A stretch of DNA of 64,000 nucleotides, from the NCBI RefSeq assembly GCF_963924675.1, contig NC_089220.1, forward strand, positions 52,896,639 through 52,960,638, in the 5' to 3' direction. This document shows, one piece after another, positions 58,275-64,000 of the stretch (positions are counted from its first letter, which is position 1; each line of letters starts with the position of its first letter). Under the pieces are notes generated by a model. The model did no database searches and was not told where the DNA came from. It saw only the letters and a list, made by a program, of their open reading frames with translations. The stretch comes from Phocoena phocoena (lineage: Eukaryota > Chordata > Mammalia > Artiodactyla > Phocoenidae). Made by a program: the position numbers and the translations under genes.

Positions 58275-59569
58275 TTAATGGTTTTATCAATTAGCACCCA
58301 TCAACTTATTTAGTAAAAATATGTCATCCAAAGAATATCTAAAATAACACAATGGTAAGTGAGTTATCACCACTGTCCCCTATATTTTCTTACCTGTACC
58401 CGAGTCTAATCTATTGGTTTCAGAACTGATTTGGAACCCAGGTGTATAGCAAAGTTGAAGGAAATTTTTCATTGGGACTTGAAATAACATGGTGCTGTCT
58501 GGAATTGTTTCTGTTGTATGAAGGAAAATATTTGAGATAGTGGTTATATTTAAACATAATTACTACCAGTTTTTAAAAATGTAGGGAATCAGAATGATAA
58601 AGTAGCTCATTCATTGCAAAGGTCCATACAGGCTTGCAAAGAGCAGGAATGCTGAAAGCAGGAGTTTCTAACAGATTAATAACTGATATGTATCTGACAT
58701 GATTTTGTTTCTTTGCACACAAAATAGGGGAACCTATCTTCAATTTAAAGGGGAAAATCATGTACATTTAAATCCACCTAAATTTTCTGTATTTTCCTGA
58801 GCAAACTTTTATTGTATAGAATTATTTAGATAATTATTGAACCTCTTCATCCTCATGTAGCAATTGAAATGATCAGGGCTTTCCAAAAGTATTGCAAATA
58901 TAACAAAGTTTTCAATTCCTGCCATTGATTCCAGATTGGTCATTTTTTCAAGGTGCATTTTGATAGTTTTAAATCAGCATGAACATGTTAAAATATTTAA
59001 CACAATTATTTTCATGTAATGCAATTATGAGGTAGTACATTGGCTGCTGAATGAATCAATAATCTTATTTTATGTGAATACTTACATTTGAAGTCTTTTT
59101 TTTCCCGAGACGTGACACATATTCAAAAGAGACACTGCAGCATAAAAATAGTTAAAATTGTACTGTAGCTCTTAAAGTAGTTGACTCTGTATATAAATCT
59201 CAGAAAATCCATTAGTCTTTTCTACACTGGTTAGATAGATGGTAATAAAATCCCAAGGGATATAAATACAATACTAACAGTGGTTTCTGATGATTTTGGC
59301 TGATATCCTAGAAAAGAGTGACATTTTAAACTGAAAGTGGTTTTATTTCCTAAAGGAATGAAAATATAATTTCTATTCTGTATTCAATTTGATCTATGCT
59401 AAATAAGAATCATTTAGTAGATGCCAGATAGGGCATTAACTTGTAGTGATAAGAGAAAATATGTACAATCCCCATGGACACTTCTTAAACTACAACTTCT
59501 CATACCATGCAAATATGGCACTTTTAAGTTTTAACGCATTTATAAAACTAACACACATGTTCAGCAGAA
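58275..59569. other. Non-coding stretch with no recognised repeat
   Basis: About 1.3 kb of unique-looking AT-rich DNA. No gene support. Confidence 0.55.
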
Positions 59570-60045
59570 ATACAATATGAGGAGGGCACATACCCTAACT
59601 CCATGGGGACAGAAGCTACAGAAATTGAGACCCTTCTGGACCTTGCCTTATGTACCTCTTCACCTGGCTGTTCATTTGTATTCTTTATAATATCTGCTAC
59701 AATAAACCAGTAAACAAAAGGGATGTGTTTCCCTGAGTTCTGTGAGCTGTTATAACAAATTATTGAGCCTGAGGAATGGAATATGGAAACTCTCAATTCA
59801 TAACTGGTTGGTCAGAAATACAGATGACAACCTGAGACTTGTAACTTGCATCTGAAGTGGGAGCAAGCTTGTCCAACTAAGCCCTTAACCTGTGGGGTTG
59901 GGGTTAACTCTGAGTAATTACTGTCAGAATTAAATTGTAGGATACCCATTTGGTGTCAGGAAACTTGGAGAATTGGTTGTTAGTATGAAAAAAACCCACA
60001 CACATTTGGTGCCAGACGTGTTGTGTGTGTAGAGAAACAGTTTTC
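59570..60045 (+). mobile_element. Partial solo LTR, same family as at 23170
   Basis: 'atgtacctcttcacctggct', 'attctttataatatctgcta', 'aataaaccagtaaacaaaag', 'gtgtttccctgagttctgtg' and 'attgtaggatacccatttgg' match the element at 23170-23895 in order and orientation. The 5' part is missing. No internal region is attached. Confidence 0.7.
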
Positions 60046-60149
60046 CTTTAATGTGTAAAAATATGCATTTGGAGTCAGTGGACTTTTGAGCTAATGGGCT
60101 TCAGCCTGCTTTGAAGAAATAAACAAACTAAGGGCCAAAACGCAGTGAC

Positions 60150-60300
60150 CATCTTTGGTTCATTCATAGAACAGGTTGTATGACCTGTGAGGGCAGGTAC
60201 CATTTCTGCTTTTACTCACTCTTTTCCTCCTTTTGGTGGTATATGGTGGTATATGGTGGATGCACAATAATATATAGAATGGTTGAATTATGTAAGATCA
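60150..60300 (+). repeat. L2 LINE 3'-end fragment
   Basis: 'gacctgtgagggcaggtacc', 'atttctgcttttactcactc' and 'gcacaataatatatagaatg' then 'gttgaatta' fit the L2 3' end. It includes a short tandem duplication 'ggtggtatat' near 60235-60258. Confidence 0.5.
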
Positions 60301-60420
60301 CTTTTTAAAAAGTATTAGAATGTTCCAGGTTATGTTACCATCTGCTTTTATCAATTTGTGACCATTTTGGCTGATTTGAAACTTGTATTATTTTCTTCAA
60401 GGGCAAGATACAACAAGGCC

Positions 60421-60972
60421 TGCTCTGTTCTGAATGTTTGTGTGCCCCACAATTATTTGGAAAACTTAAGGCTAAACACCTAATGATGGCATTAGGAAGT
60501 AGGCCCAATGGGAGATCATTAGTTCATACAGAATGAATGGGATTGTACCCTTATAAAAGAGACCCCAGAGAGCTAGCTCCTCCCTTCTACCATGTGAGGA
60601 TACGAACAAATATGCAGCTGGGAAGAGGGTTGTCATCTGACCATACTGGCACCTGGATCTTAGACTTTCAGCCTCCAGACTGTAAGAATAAAGTTCTTTT
60701 TTTTTTTTTTTTTTGCGGTACGCAGGCCTCTCACTGTTGTGGCCTCTCCCCTTGCGGAGCACAGGCTCCGGACACGCAGGCTCAGCGGCCATGGCTCATG
60801 GGTCCAGCCGCTCCGCGGCATGTGTGATCTTTCCGGACCGGGGCACAAACCCGTGTCCTCTGCATTGGCAGGCGGATTCTCAACCACTGCGCCACCAGGG
60901 AAGCCCTAAATTTCTGTTTTTAAGCCACCTAGTCCGAGGTATTTTGGTATAGCGGCCCAAATCGACTAAGAG
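60421..60972 (+). mobile_element. MaLR (MST-type) LTR, split by a SINE
   Basis: Begins TGCTCTGTTCTGAATG and passes 'cccttataaaagagacccca' and 'ccatgtgaggatacgaacaa', then 'ttcagcctccagactgtaag'. It resumes after the SINE with 'aagccacctagtccgaggta' and ends near 'cgactaagag'. Length without the SINE is about 345 bp. It is the 5' LTR of an internal region that follows. Confidence 0.85.
60702..60906 (-). mobile_element. CHR SINE, short subtype, in the MaLR LTR
   Basis: Reverse copy with a T19 tail complement, 'gcggtacgcaggcctctcac' to '..gcgccaccagggaagccc'. Imperfect TSDs (taaagttctttttt at about 60689 and taaatttctgtttt at 60907) match in 12 of 14 positions. Frames at 60472-60952 are artefacts. 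Confidence 0.95.
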
Positions 60973-62425
60973 AGAAAATTGGTGCTGCAGTAACAAATAA
61001 AAATGTGAAAGCAGTTTGGGAACTGGGTAATAGGTAGAGGTTGGAAGAGTTTGGCGGTGCATGCTAGAAAACAGCCTACATTGCTGTGAACAGATCATTA
61101 AAAGCATTTTGTTGTAGGCTCAGAAGAAGAGGAGAGCTGTAGTGAAAGCCTTAATCTTAGAGAATACCTAAGTTGTTGTGAACAGAATGTTGGCAGAAAT
61201 GTGGAGGGTAAAGGCCATTCTGATGAAGTCTCAGACAGAAATGGGAAATATATTGTTGGAAATGGGAGGAAAGGCGATTCTTGGTATAAAGTGGCAAAGA
61301 GCTTGACTGAACTGTGTTCATGTTCAAGCATTTTGTAGAAAGAACTTCTGAACAATGAAATTGGATATTTGGCTGAGGAAATATCTAAGCAAAGTGTTGA
61401 AGGGGCAGCCCATTTCCTCCTTCCTTCCTTCCTCCTGATGTTATAGTGAGATTTGAGAAGAGAGAAATAAAGACAGAATTATTAATTAAAAAGGAAGCAG
61501 AACTTTAAATTTTGAAAAATTCTCCTACTACCCATATTGAAAGAAATGAAAAAGCTTGTTTGGGAGAGAACGTGAAGAGTGCGGCCAAATCTGATATGAA
61601 TATTAGTATGGATTAGCCATTTCAACAAGAAGCTAGGAGCTATTCATCAAGAAAATGGAAAAATGACCCCAAAGGCATTCTGGAGACCTTCAGAGCTGCC
61701 CTTCCCATCACAGGCAGAGAGTGCAAGGGCCTACAGAGCCTGGCCACCTCACACTGTGGGCTCCAATCCGAATTCCAGTGCCAGGCTCCTGGACCATCCC
61801 AGTGGGCTCTGGTGCAGCTTCTGTGGCATCCAGCAAAGCACCAGCAGCCTAGCTGCCTCCACCTGGATTTTGAAGGATGGGGCAACCTGGAGCCATGGGC
61901 ATGCAACCTGGGCAGAAGACCACTCCAGGGGCGGCCACCATAGAGTTCTCACCAGGGCAATATCCAGCAGAACCGTGGGAGTGGGGCCTTTCCTGCAACC
62001 CACACAGGTAGTCCCACCTGAATGCAACAGAGTGCAATTCTATTTGGGAAGACGAAGCATGGGCTGTGCCCAGCAAAGCCATGCAGGTGGGGCACCTAGA
62101 GCTTTGGGGGTCCAACCCTTGCCTCAGTGTGTCCAGAATGTGTGAATGCAGATGGGTGGGTCTGGAAGATGGGACATACAGCTAATAGACTGTTCTCAAG
62201 CCTTGGGGTTTAGTGCTGTTTGCCCCAAAAGTTGTTGAACATACCTTGGACCTGTTACTTCTTTTTTCTTTTCTATTTATCCCTTTTGGAATGAAAATAT
62301 CTATCCTATGCCTGTCCCACCATTATGTTTTGGAAGCACATGACATGTTTTATTTCATAGGTTCACAACTAGAGTCTCATCTGTATCTGATTTAGATGAT
62401 ATTTAGATGAGACATTCAACCTAGA
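60973..62425 (+). mobile_element. MaLR internal region (no retroviral genes intact)
   Basis: Non-coding body typical of MaLR elements, directly after the LTR: 'ggtgctgcagtaacaaataa', 'gtttgggaactgggtaatag', 'aggttggaagagtttggcgg', later 'cccaaaggcattctggagac', and close to its end 'ctatgcctgtcccaccatta' and 'ctgatttagatgatatttag'. The 160-codon frame at 61663-62145 lies in it and has no recognised viral domain; minus frames overlap it. The 3' LTR is missing because an L1 follows at 62426. Confidence 0.8.
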
Positions 62426-63815
62426 TTTTTTTTTAATTGGAGTATAATTGCTTTACAATGTTGTGTTAGTTTCTGCTGTCCAGTGAAGTGAATCAGCTAT
62501 ATGTATACATATATTCCCTCCCTCTTGGACCTCCCTCCCAGCCCCATCCCACCCATCTAGGCCATCACAGAGCACCGAGCTGAGCTCCCTGTGCTATACA
62601 GCAGGTTCCCACTAGCTATCTCTTTTACACATAGTAGTATATTTATGTCAAACCTAATCTCCCAATTCATCCTACTCTTCCTTTCCCCCTCTCTGTCCAC
62701 ATGTCCATTCTCTACATCTGCCTTTCTATTCCTGCCCTGCAATTAGGTTCATCTGTACCATTTTTCTAGATTCCACATATATGCATTAATAAACGATATT
62801 TATTTTTCTCTTTCTGACTTACTTCACTCTGTATGACAGAATCGAAGTCCACCCACCTCTCTACAAATAACTCAATTTTGTTTCTTTTTATGACTGAGTA
62901 ATATTCCATTATATATATGTACCATATCTTCTTTATCCATTCATCTGTTGATGGACATTTAGGTTGTTTCCATGTCCTAGCTATTGTAAATAGTGCTGCA
63001 ATGAACATTGGGGAACATGTGTCTCTGAATTCTGGATTTCTCAGGGTATATGCACTGTAGTGTGATTGCTGGGTCATATGGTAGTTCTATTTTTAGTTTT
63101 TTAAGGAACCTCCATACTGTTCTCCACAGTGGCTGCATCAATTTACATTCCCACCAACAGCGCAAGAGGGTTCCCTTTTCTCCGCACCCTCTCCAGCATT
63201 TATTGTTTGTAGAGTTTCTGATGATGGCTGTTCTGACCAGTGTGAGGTGATACCTCATTGTAGTTTTGATTTGAATTTCTCTAATAATTAGTGCTGTTGA
63301 TCATCTTTTCATGTGCCTCTTGGCCATCTGTGTGTCTTCCTTGCTGAAATGTCTATTTAGGTCTTCTGCCCAGTTTTGGATTGGGTTGTTTGTTTTTTTG
63401 ATATTGAGCTGCATGAGTGGCTTGTAAATTTGGAGATTAATCCTTTGTCAGTTGCTTCATTTGCAAATATTTTCTCTCATTCTGTGGGTTGTCTTTTCAT
63501 CTTGTTTATGGTTTCCTTTGCTGTGCAAAAGCTTTTAAGTTTCATTAGGTCCCACTTGTTTATTTTTGGTTTTATTTCCACTTCTTTAGGAGTTGGGTCA
63601 AAAAGGATCTTGCTGTGATTTATGTCATAGAGTGTTCTGCCTATGTTTTCCTCTAAGAGTTTGATGATGTCTGGCCTTATATTTAATCCATTTTGAGTTT
63701 ATTTTTGTGTATGGTGTTAGGGAGTGTTCTAATTTCATTCTTTTACATGTAGCTGTCCAGTTTTCCCAGCACCACTTATTGAAGAGGCTGTCTTTTCTCC
63801 ATTGTATATTCTTGC
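62426..63815 (-). mobile_element. L1 LINE 3' part
   Basis: Poly(A) complement T9, 3' UTR ('ttggagtataattgctttac', 'tatacagcaggttcccacta'), then ORF2 C-terminus. Minus frames 62766-63077 (PKCPSTDEWIKKIWYIYIME..) and 62977-63258 ([18 protein letters not shown], the knuckle with its histidine changed to arginine) are ORF2 remnants. It stops being collinear at about 63815. Confidence 0.9.
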
Positions 63816-64000
63816 CTCCTTTTTAGTGATGTTGAGCATACTTTCATGTTTTTGTTGGCAATCTGTATATCTTCTTTGGAGAAATGTCTATTTAGGTCTT
63901 CTGCCCATTTTTTAATTGGGTTGTTTGGTTTTTGATATTGAGCTGCATGAGCTGTTTGCATATTTTGGAGATTAATCCTTTGTTCATTACTTCATTTGCA
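63816..64000 (-). mobile_element. Second L1 ORF2 piece, runs off the window
   Basis: 'gtgatgttgagcatactttc', 'aatctgtatatcttctttgg' and 'ttgatattgagctgcatgag' repeat the L1 segment already seen at about 63287-63465, with a different sequence variant. So a second L1 piece abuts the first, same orientation, open at the window end. Confidence 0.85.

Noticed and set aside
61663..62145. A 160-codon open frame and overlapping minus-strand frames
   Set aside because: They fall in the non-coding body of a MaLR element. The GC-rich composition makes long chance frames likely on both strands.
1..64000. A previously undescribed multi-gene biological system
   Set aside because: The whole window reads as a mammalian gene desert or intron filled with transposons. 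Nothing resembles a gene cluster, and no host coding exon could be supported.

Overview
The window is mammalian nuclear DNA, most likely from a cetacean. The main evidence is fifteen copies of the tRNA-Glu-derived CHR SINE (head GGGCTTCCCTGGTGGCGCAG, B box GGTTCGTGCC, A-rich tail), many with intact target-site duplications (TSDs). This family is abundant in whales, dolphins and hippos. No BovB LINE or Bov-A SINE (ruminants) and no pig PRE SINE was seen. L1 copies have the cetartiodactyl type of 3' UTR. Eutherian-wide fossils (MIR, L2, Tigger, MaLR LTRs, old L1M) fill much of the rest.

No host protein-coding exon, structural RNA gene, CRISPR array or prokaryotic-style operon is supported. Every longer open reading frame lies in a transposon (L1 ORF1/ORF2, Tigger transposase) or is a chance frame in a SINE. 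The window is AT-rich and looks like a gene desert or the inside of a very large intron.

Layout: 1-5 kb, mostly unannotated sequence with MIR and L2 fossils, including a probable MIR inside a MIR. 5.05-6.65 kb, old L1 split by a SINE. 8.7-11 kb, two L2 fragments and a 25-bp perfect palindrome. 11-17 kb, MIR and L2 pieces. 19.2-22.3 kb, a Tigger DNA transposon with matched 17-bp terminal repeats, a dead DDD transposase and two SINEs inside it. 23.2-26.2 kb, an LTR, an MLT1 LTR and an old L1. 27.9-29.6 kb, old L1 split by a ~636-bp LTR. 30.06-30.67 kb, two SINEs inserted one after the other at the same site. 30.9-32.9 kb, a multi-level nest (L1, MLT1 and L1 3' UTR, plus a SINE). 35-46 kb, repeat-poor sequence with SINEs, one of them tailless, and a possible 3'-UTR retrocopy. 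46.4-54.2 kb, a nearly full-length but broken L1 inserted into an older L1. 54.2-55.3 kb, L1 split by a SINE. 56.0-57.9 kb, an L1 with a twin-priming inversion and perfect TSDs. 57.9-58.3 kb, a short L1 with perfect TSDs. 59.6-62.4 kb, an LTR and a MaLR element. 62.4-64 kb, two abutting L1 pieces running off the window.

I found no evidence for a new gene system. What stands out is a readable order of insertions, a few unusual integration structures, and some unique stretches that could be conserved regulatory elements. Family names rest on recognition from memory; no database search was run.
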